64,000 nucleotides of DNA from assembly GCF_024139115.2 (NCBI RefSeq), contig NC_085140.1, positions 51,981,907-52,045,906 of the forward strand, given 5' to 3'. Below, piece after piece: positions 11,527 to 22,059 of this stretch (its first letter is position 1; every line of letters begins with the position of its first letter). Position numbers and translations under genes: made by a program. This stretch comes from Armigeres subalbatus (taxonomy: Eukaryota; Arthropoda; Insecta; Diptera; Culicidae). A model generated the notes under the pieces. That model made no database searches and was not told the DNA's origin. It saw nothing but the letters and a program-made list of their open reading frames with translations.

Positions 11527-13440
11527 CAGTATTTTGCGCTCGATAATGGCGGCCAAGTGAGTGCCCTTTTGACATTCAAGAGGTAGAAAATATTTACATA
11601 TTTCAATTACAGTAGGCCTAGGCCTTGATTCATTGAAAAACATTGGCACTCATCCGGTATAAACAAATAAACAAATGTCAAGTATTTCTTCTATTAGGGT
11701 CTCGCCGACATTTCTCACCAACACGAACGCAGGTTCGTGGTTGCAAACAATGCCATTTGATTTTGCCGTGACAGCTGCTCGTGGTTGCAAACAAACCGAG
11801 TAAAAGTGTGAGTGAAACGTGCGTGTACGTACACGATCGCCGAAAGCCTAATGTTGTTCAAGGATTTGGTACTTTTTTCATCCTTTCTTATAACATTTTC
11901 TAGGAATGAAACCACAAGAAATTAAAAAATCAATGATGATTATAATATGTTTTTCTAAGGGAAAAGAAATTTGAAACCGGATACCTGCGTGAGACGATAA
12001 CCAGGTAGTATCAGGCTGGGTTCACAACGCTGGATGCATTAAAATAAACTCCATTTCCCCTATCCAATCGCTTCCGGCCCCCAATCAAGCAATACTCTAA
12101 AAGGGGACTTTTAAGCATTAGTGCCCGAACACAATGTGAACGGCAATGCGGCAGAACGGAACTGCGGCAGAGCGGAATTGTTCTAAAACTGCCGTTGCCG
12201 TTCTGCCGTTGCCGCTTTGCCGCTAACCAACCCATAATGTGAACGGTTCAAAGGCGATACTGACAATTCAAAATAGCCACAAACAGTTTATTTTTGTAAC
12301 ATTATTGTCATTATTTTCACTTTTATTAGTATAATAAACAGAAGGCCACCATGACTTACTGTTTCTTCGAAAATATATACATTCGTGTGCAGATTTTTAG
12401 GCAAAAATATATTTGTTTACAAATCATCTTAAAAAGTACCTCAGGCATTCTCATTCGTTGATCTTGATTGGGACGTTTGACGTTTACCGCTTTGCTGTTC
12501 CGCCAAGTTTCAAATTTCTGAGATTTAGTACAATGTCACTTTTGCCGCAGAGCCGTCATTGTGGGCTGCACCATATAGTTCCATGTGTTGGAAATTTGCC
12601 GTTACCGTTCTGCCGCATTGCCGTTCACATTGTGTTTGGGCACTTAAGCTCAATGATCTGCGTGCACACTGCACATCGACACATCTTGTACTCTCCCCTT
12701 TCCCACTGACTGTGCGCAATAACATTCCGACAGACACTGCCACAATACTCCTCAAGCAGAGCGGTGGAAGTATCCTTACAGCTGCTGACTGACACTTACT
12801 GATCCTTAGACCTGTTACAATTGACATGCTACGAACCATTAATAACTGTATAAAGTCATTGTGCTGATATTTGTCAAGGGATTCATTAAAGGATTTCTGT
12901 CACTATTTACCTACATAAGGTCAAATTTGGCCTTTTTCAACTTTACGGTGAGGTCCTTAAGCCTTAAGTCACTCATGATACTTTCGCCGCTCTGCTTGTG
13001 GAGTATTAGGGCACAGATGCTGCTAGAACGTTATTGTGCATAGTCAGTGGGAAAGGTGAGAGTATAAGAGGTGTCGATGTTCACGTAGAGCATTGAGCGC
13101 AAGTGTAAGTATTGCTTGATTGGGGGCTGGCGGCCTGGCACTACCTGGATTTCACCTCACCCAGGTGTCCGGTTGAAATTGTCTAATTGAAATCAACATT
13201 GACTTGTCAATTTCTTGTTGTTTCATTCCTAGAAAATAATGAAATTTAGCCAAAAAAAATTCCAAATTCTTGAATAACGTAAAAGAAATACCTGACATTT
13301 GTTTATTTGTTGATATCAGATGAGTGCCAATGATTTTCAATGAATCAAGGCTTACTGTGATTGAAATATGTAAATATTTTCTACCTCTTGAATGTCAAAA
13401 AGGCACTCACTCGGCCGCCATTATCGAGCGCAAAATACTG
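11527..13440. mobile_element. 1.9 kb inverted-repeat (foldback) element inside transposase intron 2
   Basis: The outer ends are CAGTATTTTGCGCTCG (11527) and its complement CGAGCGCAAAATACTG (ending 13440). The arms stay alignable for about 180 bp (11527-11710 against 13260-13440). Further inverted pairs are nested inside: CCCCCAATCAAGCAATACT (about 12080) with its complement near 13110; ACAATGTGAACGGCAATGCG (about 12132) with its complement near 12620; and a third pair between about 12660-12770 and 12970-13085. No transposase is visible. I could not fix a target duplication. It expands the host element's intron by 1.9 kb without touching the coding exons. Confidence 0.8.
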
Positions 13441-14455
13441 GATTGAACACTAGCTGTATGGACCCAACCTGACTGTAGCTGATATAGCTAGATTTACTAC
13501 GCAGTTGGTTATAGAGTTGGAAAATGATAAAACCACGTGGTCATTGTGTTTTGCTTTCAATTATCTATCATTTAAAATATTAATCATTTGATAATAGGCT
13601 GAATAATATCTTCTTATGCAATCAATTTATTTAAGGTCAACTTTCTCTAAGACCCCTTTTTTAAAGCCTTCAATTTTAAAAATTTAAGGTATTGCGGATC
13701 TTTTCAAAATTTTCCGTTTTGCGGATTCCGCAAAGTTCTTCCGCAGCTGTCAAAGTTCTACCGCCAGCTTGAAAATATTCGAAACACTGAAACAAAATCC
13801 AGATATTTGGTGTTGTCATCATAGAATGCCATGCAAAAAACTGAGTTAAAGTATGAAGTGACAGCTGCGGTAGTTTTTAAGTTGAACCGTAAAAGGGAAA
13901 ACTATCTCTGGAACAGCAATAACAGAATGATATTTTGAACCTGCATCAGGCCATTCTATCAGGCCGGTTTAAACGTGCAGCAGTGTTTGTTTTACATTAC
14001 AGCACATAGTTGTGGACGTCAATGAAGCATTTTCTATTTATTTTTTAATTTCAGCTTGAATAATGTTTCTTTTAATTTTTAATTCGGGAAAAAATCTTAC
14101 TCTTACGTATTCAGGATAATAAACTTCATCGTTCTCTTAAATGAAATCGAAAATCGATTCTATATTTCAAAAGCCAAACACATTGCAGTCGGTTTTTATG
14201 CGGGGAATACGTACCGCGTAATTCCGAAATTCGCGTAAAAACCGTTTAAAAACTACCCGCGTAAAAGCAACCCTAGTGTACAAATATTATTTTATTCATC
14301 GTCGTTCCAAATCCGTAGCACGAAATATACCATTGTTCCAAATCTATGAATAACCGATTTTTTTAGTGTTTAAATATGTAATGTAAACACTAATCTAACA
14401 ATCAATCTCAATCACAATAAAAGCGTATTATTGTAAGTCCATAAAGCCAGGGCAT
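13441..14455. other. Remainder of transposase intron 2
   Basis: AT-rich non-coding sequence between the foldback element and exon 2 of the P-type gene. No ORF or repeat structure is supported. Confidence 0.5.
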
Positions 14456-14477
14456 TTATATTCTATTCCAAAAGTAC

Positions 14478-14803
14478 CTTCTAAGCTTGGTAACTTGTCC
14501 CCTTAAATGAAATATTTCTCGTCGCAAGCGTGTCTGCGAGGAATCGACACTAGAAGCATCTCCTTCCCACGTCTGCAACTCTTGATTCATCAAACCACTA
14601 CCTTTACTGTTCTCAAAAACTTCCATTCCCTGGTACTCTTTATCCGACAATGCTGAATCAGTTGGAACGCACATCAACATCGGATCATCATCCTCAAAGA
14701 CCTCTACGGTATCCATATCCTGCCACTCTTCATCCAGCGAAGCAACGTTTATTGGAATGTTCCATGTTCCATTTGAATTTCTTTTGCCGTTTGGGAAATG
14801 AAT
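14478..14803 (-). CDS. P-type transposase exon 2: end of THAP and coiled-coil linker
   Basis: The acceptor is AATTAATGTAG before IHFPNGKR, completing the THAP zinc ligands begun in exon 1. The middle is acidic (VFEDDDPMLM). The end (SSQTRLRREIFHLRGQVTKL) is a basic, heptad-patterned segment like the leucine-zipper dimerisation region of P transposases. The exon is 326 nt and leaves two bases (AG) of a split Arg codon. These pair in phase with the A that opens exon 3. Without splicing the frame would run only six more codons to a stop. Confidence 0.72.
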
Positions 14804-14863
14804 CTACATTAATTTAAATAGTAATTAATACATAGCAGTTTTGTCTAATTCATAAATACTTAC

Positions 14864-15031
14864 GCTGCAGATCCTGCTGCTAGAGGTAAGTTTGAAACAC
14901 AAAATGTCTTCCATGTTCGCATTTCCCACGCAAACTTTTATCCACTCTCGACGGCCAAATGGATCCTTTGGAAACCGATGGAAGTGAAGATCCGGATGGG
15001 ATACGTCACTGCTCCCGCAATTAATTTGCAT
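14864..15031 (-). CDS. P-type transposase exon 1: THAP domain
   Basis: This 56-codon exon contains the THAP signature block FHRFPKDP (residues about 17-24), a conserved Trp a few residues later, and ends with SSSRICS. The splice donor GTAAGT follows directly in phase 0. Joining to the next exon gives CSIHF, the C-x2-H zinc-ligand motif that ends a THAP domain. The unspliced reading loses that His, which argues strongly for this splice. Only one of the two expected N-terminal cysteines (Cys5) is in frame. A nearby ATG in another frame reads MKCKLIAG, so a small indel at the N-terminus may have removed the other ligand. The role would be sequence-specific binding of the transposon ends. Confidence 0.75.
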
Positions 15032-16378
15032 TTCATTTTTTTTTGAGAAGCAAAAGTTTTCTTTTGCTACTTTTTACTTTGCAAACAAAACTGATGTTAA
15101 CAGTTCAATAATCACCGATACCTAGCAACACGGCCAAACCAAAAACATAGTGCCCTCTTGTATCGTTACTGAACGTTGTTGTTACCGATGTATGTCAAAT
15201 CGACTAATCACAACTGGCCTTTTTTGACAGGCAAATGGTTTCAAAAAAGGACAACTAGATGTCTTCCCAACAAACATTGGAGGCTAATAAAGCGATTATT
15301 CAAGCAAAAATAGTCTTTTTCAGCTAGAAAACTAGCTTATTCAGCTAAAATTGTTTGTTGGGTTATCTCATCTCAGGGCACCATCAGCAACGCAAATGCT
15401 GCATCTATGGTTAGCTTGCCAAACGAGCGCGTGCCTGAATTTAATTGTTTTTTTTTTTTTTATAGAGGGATGAAGGCAAATCTGCAACCAGGCACCTAAA
15501 ATTATCACTCAGGGAGTGGGGTTGACAGATGGCCGACCCACTAAACCCACTCAAATAGCGGAAGGTTACTTGAGTTACCCTCTCTGCTAATACCCTTGTT
15601 AGCAGGAACTGCCTCCCAACATTACTTCTGAGGGATAGGCAGTACTTAATGTAGTCGCTCAATCACGCTCACACAGGCACTCATTCCGTATCAGGCTTAC
15701 TTGGGTGTTCTCTCTAACATACTCTCTGACTCACCCTGACACTCTTTCTGATGCACCATATGAGTCTTACTTGGATGCTCACCACAAACATACCATGTGA
15801 GTCTAACTTGAATGCTCATTGTCTGTGCTGTTTTAATTGTCTTATTGCCTATAAAAGGCAAATCTAAAGTGAGTTTGAAATTAAACTACTAAAACGAGTT
15901 AGTATGCAAAAAGCTCACGACTCAGCGATGTTCCGGCGACGAAAAAGCCGTTTCACATTATCTCCACACAGGGCTCAATATTTGGTAAGGTAAGGTATAT
16001 CGCCGACTTTCCGCAAACTTTCCGCCAAACACCCTTTCGGCCAAATGACTCTTTCGGCCAAAAGACCCTTTCGGCCAAATGACCTTTTCGGCCAAATTAC
16101 TTGTTCGTCCAAAAGACCCTTTTAAGAGAGTGCTTTAATTCGGACACCTTATTGTCCTCCTCCAGGGTTTTGTCCTGGGACTCAGGGCCAATAGTTATCT
16201 AAAGCTCCAAAAAGAAATGGGGTTCCCTTGCGGGTATGCGGAAGGACTTCCCTCAAACTAAGAACCAAGGTGAATTAATCAAAAAAATGACGGAAGACTA
16301 AGCAGGGCTGAGCTCGTAAATTAATAAAAACGTGAGCAGTATGTTCAGTTCAATTATTCATTTTAATAAAAAAAAACA
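15032..16378. other. Non-coding flank with TTTCGGCCAAA array
   Basis: 15032-15430 is probably the promoter-side flank of the P-type element. 15440-15900 has a T-rich start and then CT-rich phrases such as GAGTCTTACTTGGATGCTC repeated loosely, probably a decayed repeat I cannot name. 16010-16130 is a degenerate tandem array of TTTCGGCCAAATGAC. Confidence 0.5.
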
Positions 16379-16800
16379 AAGATTAATCCACCTAGCGTTG
16401 GTGGTGCCTTTCTCGCATTTAGTTAAGACACCAACCTTATATGGGGTTTATATGGTCCGATGTACCATTTTCTTCATAACTTTGAAACGCAATGACCGAT
16501 CGTTATAAAATTCAATAGTGATCAACAAGGCTTTGTCCCCTGTCGAATGAAACTTGTTGCGAGAAAATCGGTTAAGGATTACTATACGTTGTCTAATGTT
16601 TTTTATAGCTTCTGTGCACACACATACACACACATACACACATACATACATACACACGGACAGACAGACATGTGCTCAGCTCGTCGAGCTGAGTCGATTG
16701 GTATGTAATACTATGGGTCTCAGAGGCTTCTATAAAAAACTCGTTTTCGGAGTGAAATGATAGCCTTTCGGTACAACTTAGTTGTACGAGAAAGGCAAAA
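16379..16800 (+). repeat. Dispersed repeat family A, copy 1 (AC-rich centre)
   Basis: A full copy: it starts GATTAATCCACCTAGCGTTG, contains TGCCTTTCTCG near the left and CGAGAAAGGC at the right end (inverted), and has an (AC/ACAT)n tract at about 16615-16655. Other copies lie at 26278-26570 plus 29391-29556 (split by a LINE), 36028-36515 and 60651-60964, with short inverted pieces at 43890-43945, 46735-46795 and 50818-50865. It has no coding capacity. The AC tract is the landing site of R1-clade LINEs in this window. Confidence 0.85.
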
Positions 16801-17085
16801 AGGATTTACGGGGAAATGATAAGGATCCGGGTTTGCAGAAATCGCTCTCAACAGATAGCGAACAACGATAAAAAAAAGGCAAAAACTGTTCCGAATCATA
16901 ACAAGCCATGATAACAAATTTATCAAACTTGTATACAAGTGCGAAAAAACATAATCGGATAGGCGCCCCCACTTATGTGTAACGTTGTGGGATATGCGAA
17001 GGAAAGGTGTTCAAAGCCATAAGGAATAATTTATTCTCGGTTTAACTTTTGGTTCATATTCATTTGATTTTCAGTTCGTTCTTAT

Positions 17086-17757
17086 TTCTCGCTTAACAAT
17101 TGATTAGGGCCTACAATGAAAAGTAAACAAATTAAATTTTAACACCCTTCGATAGCATCCTCTAATAGCTACTAATAGTATAAAAATGTTCCGCATCTTC
17201 AATCAAATTACTTAGAAAAAACTAATTTTTAATTGGGCCTACAACGTGTTATTTTCAAAATATGTTTAGGTCCACCCTAAAAAACGGCCAAGCCACTCGT
17301 TTTTTTCTGTCTGGGATAAGCCTTCTCCAACTTCGGGCCGATAACGAGAATTTTTTCCGAACCGTCATCGGCCCGACCTCGGAGAGAGAAAATTTCCCCT
17401 CCCGAAAAGCCTTATCCCGTGTTTACTTTCGAAAAATGCCATAAACAAAGGGTCTATGAATGACAACCAAATGCAGAATGACTTATCAAGAAGGCCTATC
17501 CCGGAGAAACAAATTTAAATAGACTTAAACTTTTATTTTAACGATTTCGACACTTTTTTGCATGTTTTCGGTGCAATTAAGGTTATGGATGGATAGATAG
17601 TGCTGATTATGAGCTTTTAGGAGTTTTTGCTGCTTAAAATATCATAAACATGGGAAATAGGAATATAAATTGTGATGCATTTTTTTCGAACGGCATTTTC
17701 TCAGTGTTTACGTTTTGGCTGTAGGCCCTTTTCAAATGTTACGCGAGATTTCTAGCT
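17086..17757. mobile_element. Non-coding element with TCTCGCTTAACA-type terminal inverted repeats
   Basis: The left end TCTCGCTTAACAATTG...GGGCCTAC (about 17088) is the inverted counterpart of GTAGGCCC...GTTACGCGAGA (about 17724-17754), giving 28-bp imperfect terminal repeats about 670 bp apart. The ends resemble the foldback element at 24823-24978 (TCTCGCTTAAC...GGACCTA). The interior has no transposase. Confidence 0.55.
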
Positions 17758-19334
17758 CATCGAATTCATTGTTTTTTGTGATTATATAATAATGTCAATA
17801 GCAACAGCAATAATAATAATAATAATTTGTGAATAGTAATAGCAATAATAACAATTTAAAAAAACAGGTAGTACCAAAACTACTGTACAAAATATTTACA
17901 AATGCAAATGTAATTTTATTTAATTTACTTTATTGTGTTGTTTTATTTTTTACCACCATGACTTTTAGGAGATATTTCATTTATAAGTGTTTAAGGGTTG
18001 GTTCGCTCTGAGGAGTATTCAAAAGAAGGTGTGAAAACTTCTCTTCCTCGATCTGTTATCCGAGTGTATTGTGCCGAAATACACTTTATTTTTGTATGAA
18101 AGAACGTGCGTCATACCCTGGGTGGTGCGGATAGAATCGATTTGGTTGTCAAACTGAAGCCAAAATTTTCTATTGTGGCGGAGCCAAACATTGAAGATTG
18201 TGGTTATGTTCGTTTCTGATCTAATATTGAGAAGTATTGTTATTATTTTGGGCAAAAATAAAATAAACTTTATTTGAGTTTTGTATTCTTTGTAACAAAT
18301 ATTCTCACATTATATTTCGAGTGGAAAATTAGTGGAATGCAACTAAAAGCACTCGTTACGAAATTTCACGAGATTCAGCAGCTGATTAGAGCTTGAATGT
18401 ATGTAAACAATCGTATAGTCATGTAGAGTCTAGCGCGTTTGTGTGCCCTCATGCAGCGGGGAAAGAGAAATTCGAAGAGCGGGAAATTTTTGACAGCCAA
18501 GTATCTGCAAAATAATTTTGTTTATGGGAGTGATTTCAAAATATCCCTCTGCTAGCTTGAGCGCAGAAAAACGGCTCTATCCGCAGCACCCAGGTCATAC
18601 CCACTCTTCATCACACAAGCCAACTAAAGACACTATAAACAAAGACGGGAAATGTTCCAATTGGAATTCCAAATTCACTGTCAGTGCTATTCCAATCGAG
18701 CAGAAGACCTGTCATTCCAAAAAATCAAGCAGAACATTTGGTAAGGGCTAATTTAACTTCCGCAAATAAACATGTTTAAATTATTGTTGTAATATTTTTG
18801 GATCAATGTAGCCTAATGAACCCCTAAAAATGGTAGAAAATGACTCTCAACTTGTTTATATTGTATTTGCTACCTGATTTGCGTGGGTAAAAGCGTTACT
18901 AATCATTCTTTTTGAAATTAGGAAAATCACTTACACCAATTTGAAAACTTTATTCAACATGAGCAGTGTTGCGCATTCAGGGTTGCCTGTAGAATTATTT
19001 GCTCAGGGATCAGATTTCGCGTCTTTGTATATAGTGTCTTTAAAGCCAACAAGTGTAAAGAGTACAGGAAAATGACAATTTGCTGTTTACTGAAATGCAT
19101 ACATTTAGGCTATGTTCTAAATCTTCCATGTAAATACGTTGTTGTGAGCACCTAAGCATAGACCTTTTTATACACAACAGCAAAATACTGGCGACCGAAA
19201 ATATTCTCACTCTTTATCGATCATGTTTCTCTCGGCTTCAATTACACGCAAGTGCAAACGCTCTCGAGTGTGAATCAACACACTTCTCTTCACTTGTAAA
19301 ATCTCTACACATTTCCAGACGACGTGTGAGAAAT
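17758..19334. other. Non-coding, possibly unique region
   Basis: This contains an AAT/ATA-rich patch (17770-17860). An 18010-18290 stretch ends in AATAAAATAAA and could be a 3' untranslated end. A 77-codon frame at 18518-18751 ends near a GTAAGG. None of these carries a recognisable domain, so I do not call a gene. Confidence 0.35.
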
Positions 19335-19342
19335 GACCAACC

Positions 19343-19524
19343 CAAGATTTTTTTTATGTACAGGTTATCCGACTTCGTCAGTGAATGGGAATAACCAGTG
19401 CGGGGGGAAACATACATTTTCAGTGCAAAACGTAAACAAACGAGCATTGATTCCATACAAAAATCCAAGATGGCTGAGTTGTGGATATTGACAAGTCGGA
19501 TAACCTGTACATAAAAAAATCTTG
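19343..19524. mobile_element. 182-bp MITE with 8-bp target duplication
   Basis: The terminal inverted repeats CAAGATTTTTTTTATGTAC and GTACATAAAAAAATCTTG continue through GGTTATCCGACTT. The flanking 8 bases are identical, GACCAACC at 19335-19342 and 19525-19532. An 8-bp duplication fits the hAT or P superfamilies. No coding sequence is present. Confidence 0.88.
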
Positions 19525-19997
19525 GACCAACCCACTGTTTGTTGTTGTCTTGTACACAGTATTAATTTTTGTGTAAATTTACATTTATTTTCATGCACAT
19601 ATTTGGAGCATGAAAATAAACGCAAAAATGAGTCAGATATTAAATTTACACTGATTGAAAATGTAGTCATGAGAAATTACATGACATGTAGATTTAATTG
19701 AATCTTTCAACTCGTTTAATTTTACACGATCGTGTAAATTTGACATCTCGTTCACTTTTTTTTTTTAATTTGGGATTTTCAACAGAAAAATTCTATTAAC
19801 TTAAATGAACAGTATAGGGCACATTTTGGAAACCCAATTATGCATATAGTGTCGCCCTTTTTAAGAATATTTGTGGATGGAAAATAGAATACCTAATATA
19901 TGCGAACGCAATTAAATATCAATTCAATAGAATGGAAGCTTGAAAAATGTGTGATAGTATTATTTAAATAAAATGGTGAGTTTCATAAATTCATTTA

Positions 19998-20383
19998 CAG
20001 TAATATCCCGATTTTATCACCCCCCTGGTGAATTTTGGGGTGATAAAACAGGGTATGTGACAAAATTGGAAAAAAAATATTTCCAATTTTTTAATTCATT
20101 CCACAAATATGAACCATTTTATGCCTTGGAAAGGCCAAATGCGTGAACGGTACCCGTTATTTTCTGTCGAAATTGCTTACAGAATATTTCCCAGGTACTC
20201 AGAAGTCGTTCGTAATAAACTACAGGTTGTGAAAGTTATTTCATGAAAATCAATGTTGCTTGTGGTATTATTTACGAAAATAAAAAGAATGACAATTTTT
20301 TTCGGGGTGACAAAATCGGGTCGAAAACGTGACAAAATCGGGTCGTGATAAAATCGGGGAGTGACAAAATCGGGTCAACACTG
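19998..20383. mobile_element. 386-bp TA-flanked MITE (pogo/Tc1-type ends)
   Basis: It is flanked by TA at 19996-19997 and 20384-20385. The left end CAGTAATATCCCGATTTTAT and the inverted right end ACAAAATCGGGTCAACACTG match imperfectly. The right side repeats GTGACAAAATCGGG four times, giving tandem subterminal motifs. CAGT ends with TA duplication fit the Tc1/mariner/pogo superfamily. It is non-coding. Confidence 0.78.
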
Positions 20384-20389
20384 TATTTA

Positions 20390-21487
20390 TTTATTCAATT
20401 ACACGATACATGTTCTAATAATATCAGCAGTATCAGCCTCTCATTTCTTTAATGTTCGACAACGCAGAATAGGAAGAATACTTGCTGTCCGGAACCCAAG
20501 TGTGTATTCCAAGTATGTTCTGCCATCGAAATTTCGAACACTTTGATCCAACAAAAACAAGACAAAATCAAACAGCGAAAAATACGGATAGATTGAATTA
20601 AAGTCCCTAACGCAGATGCCTTTTAAACGACTCAAAAGATTTGTACCGAATACGATTAAAATCCTCACTCGAGAAATGCACATTTGGAAATTGTTGGCAC
20701 GCGTAAGGTTGATAAATTTCGCCACACAACTTACAATTAATCCTCCCGAAACAAATGAAGCACCATCTCACTGAGCGAAAAATACCAAAGTGCACTTGCG
20801 GTATCTGCTATTTATTTTCTCCTTTTGTTACTGTTAATTAAATCAATATTGATTGAAAATTCGATGTATATTCATTTATTTTTAAAGTAGCAGTTGAAAA
20901 ATACTCTCTACTGTAAAAACGTGTTGAATAAAATTCAAAATTATATGTTTTTTGATGCTCTAATTGTGTGCATTAAAATAAACTCAATTTTCAATTGAAT
21001 TCAAATTTCAATTAATTAATTATTACAGCTTTTATAAAATCTACTAAATTTTCAATCAAATTCCCGATTCAATCAATTTATTATTACATCATTTCTAATT
21101 TACACGTCGTGTAGATTTAATTATTTTTTGCTGTGTAGGAAGAATCATGTTTTCAGAAAAACAGTTGCTTGAATCGGCATGAACTTTCTGTCCATTATCG
21201 ATTATTATTACACCTGCCTGCTCTACCCTTCGCATAAACGAATCATCTGCATTTCCATAAATGGATTACCACTAGGAATCGTGTGTTCTGCAATTGTCCA
21301 TGATTTTGAATTATGTATACTAAATAATAAAGTGTTCATATTTTACTTCCATGATGTAATCAGACATTAAGCCAACTTTGAAGTGGTGTCTTTGGGGAGG
21401 GGTCAATTCAGCGCACCTTAGTCGACACATCGTCTATCAACCGGGAGGTGTGATGTGGATATAAATAAATACTACGGATCCAGTGTT
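20390..21487. other. Non-coding region
   Basis: AT-rich sequence with overlapping short open frames on both strands near 20360-20800 and one at 21179-21370, none with recognisable features. The repeated phrase ATTTACACG(A/T)CGTGTA seen here also occurs near 19720 and 22270, suggesting older repeat remnants. Confidence 0.35.
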
Positions 21488-21489
21488 TA

Positions 21490-22057
21490 AGGCTTGTTCG
21501 CGACAAAATCTGGACACATAACTTTAAGAATAAAAATAAACTGCTGTTGGTTTAATTCGGTACGTTTTTCACTTCAAATGGCTTCATTCCTTATCGATGC
21601 TTCGATGTATGCACGAAACTTGGTGACATTTGAATTTTCTAAGAAATAATACGTGCCGAATGATCTGGCATCCTCAGTAGAATTTGTTTCGAGCTCGTAT
21701 CATTCTGGTGGCTCATAAAATCCGTTTTTGTTCCACTCTCTGACGTTTTAGATATTGTCGAACAAGCATCGACAAATTTTGAAACGCTTTGAGCAGTGTT
21801 CACATGAAAACAAAATGTTTTTAGTCATTTTCTGGATCGAGAGAACCGAATTTCAATTGCGACTGAACACAATTCTTCCCGAACCTGCAATTCCTTCGAC
21901 GTCATTATTCACTACGTACTTGTACCACTCATAAGAAATATATTTTCAGAAAGTACAGACATAGATTCATCAATCTACGAAATATTTCACTCGTTGATGA
22001 GCTATTTCAAAAGTTATACGTGTTTAAAGGTGTCCAGATTTTGTCGCGTACAAGCCT
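21490..22057. mobile_element. 568-bp TA-flanked non-autonomous DNA element
   Basis: The terminal inverted repeats are AGGCTTGTTCGCGACAAAAT (left) and its near-complement ATTTTGTCGCGTACAAGCCT (right), continuing through CTGGACAC. Both flanks are TA (21488-21489, 22058-22059). TA duplications fit Tc1/mariner. No transposase frame survives inside. Confidence 0.82.
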
Positions 22058-22059
22058 TA

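Larger units (their letters stand above)
9476..15031 (-). mobile_element. P-element-type DNA transposon, minimum extent (three-exon transposase)
   Basis: Three minus-strand coding blocks (15031-14864, 14803-14478, 11459-9476) join through consensus splice sites with matching phase into one frame of about 825 codons. Intron 1 is 60 bp (14863-14804, donor GTAAGT). Intron 2 is about 3.0 kb (14477-11460, donor GTACTT, acceptor TTCCTAG) and carries a 1.9 kb inverted-repeat insertion. The architecture is an N-terminal THAP zinc finger, an acidic then coiled-coil linker, and an RNase-H-like core with C-terminal part, as in Drosophila P transposase and THAP9. Terminal inverted repeats and 8-bp target duplications were not located, so the outer limits are open. 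Confidence 0.8.

Noticed and set aside
14825..14863. Extension of the THAP exon reading VSIYELDKTAMY
   Set aside because: Intron read-through: GTAAGT lies directly after CS, and splicing restores the zinc-binding His.
7590..15400. Terminal inverted repeat of the P-type element using GAGATGAGAT near 7610 and ATCTCATCTC near 15365
   Set aside because: Only 10 bp match, with discordant neighbours; insufficient to set the element's limits.
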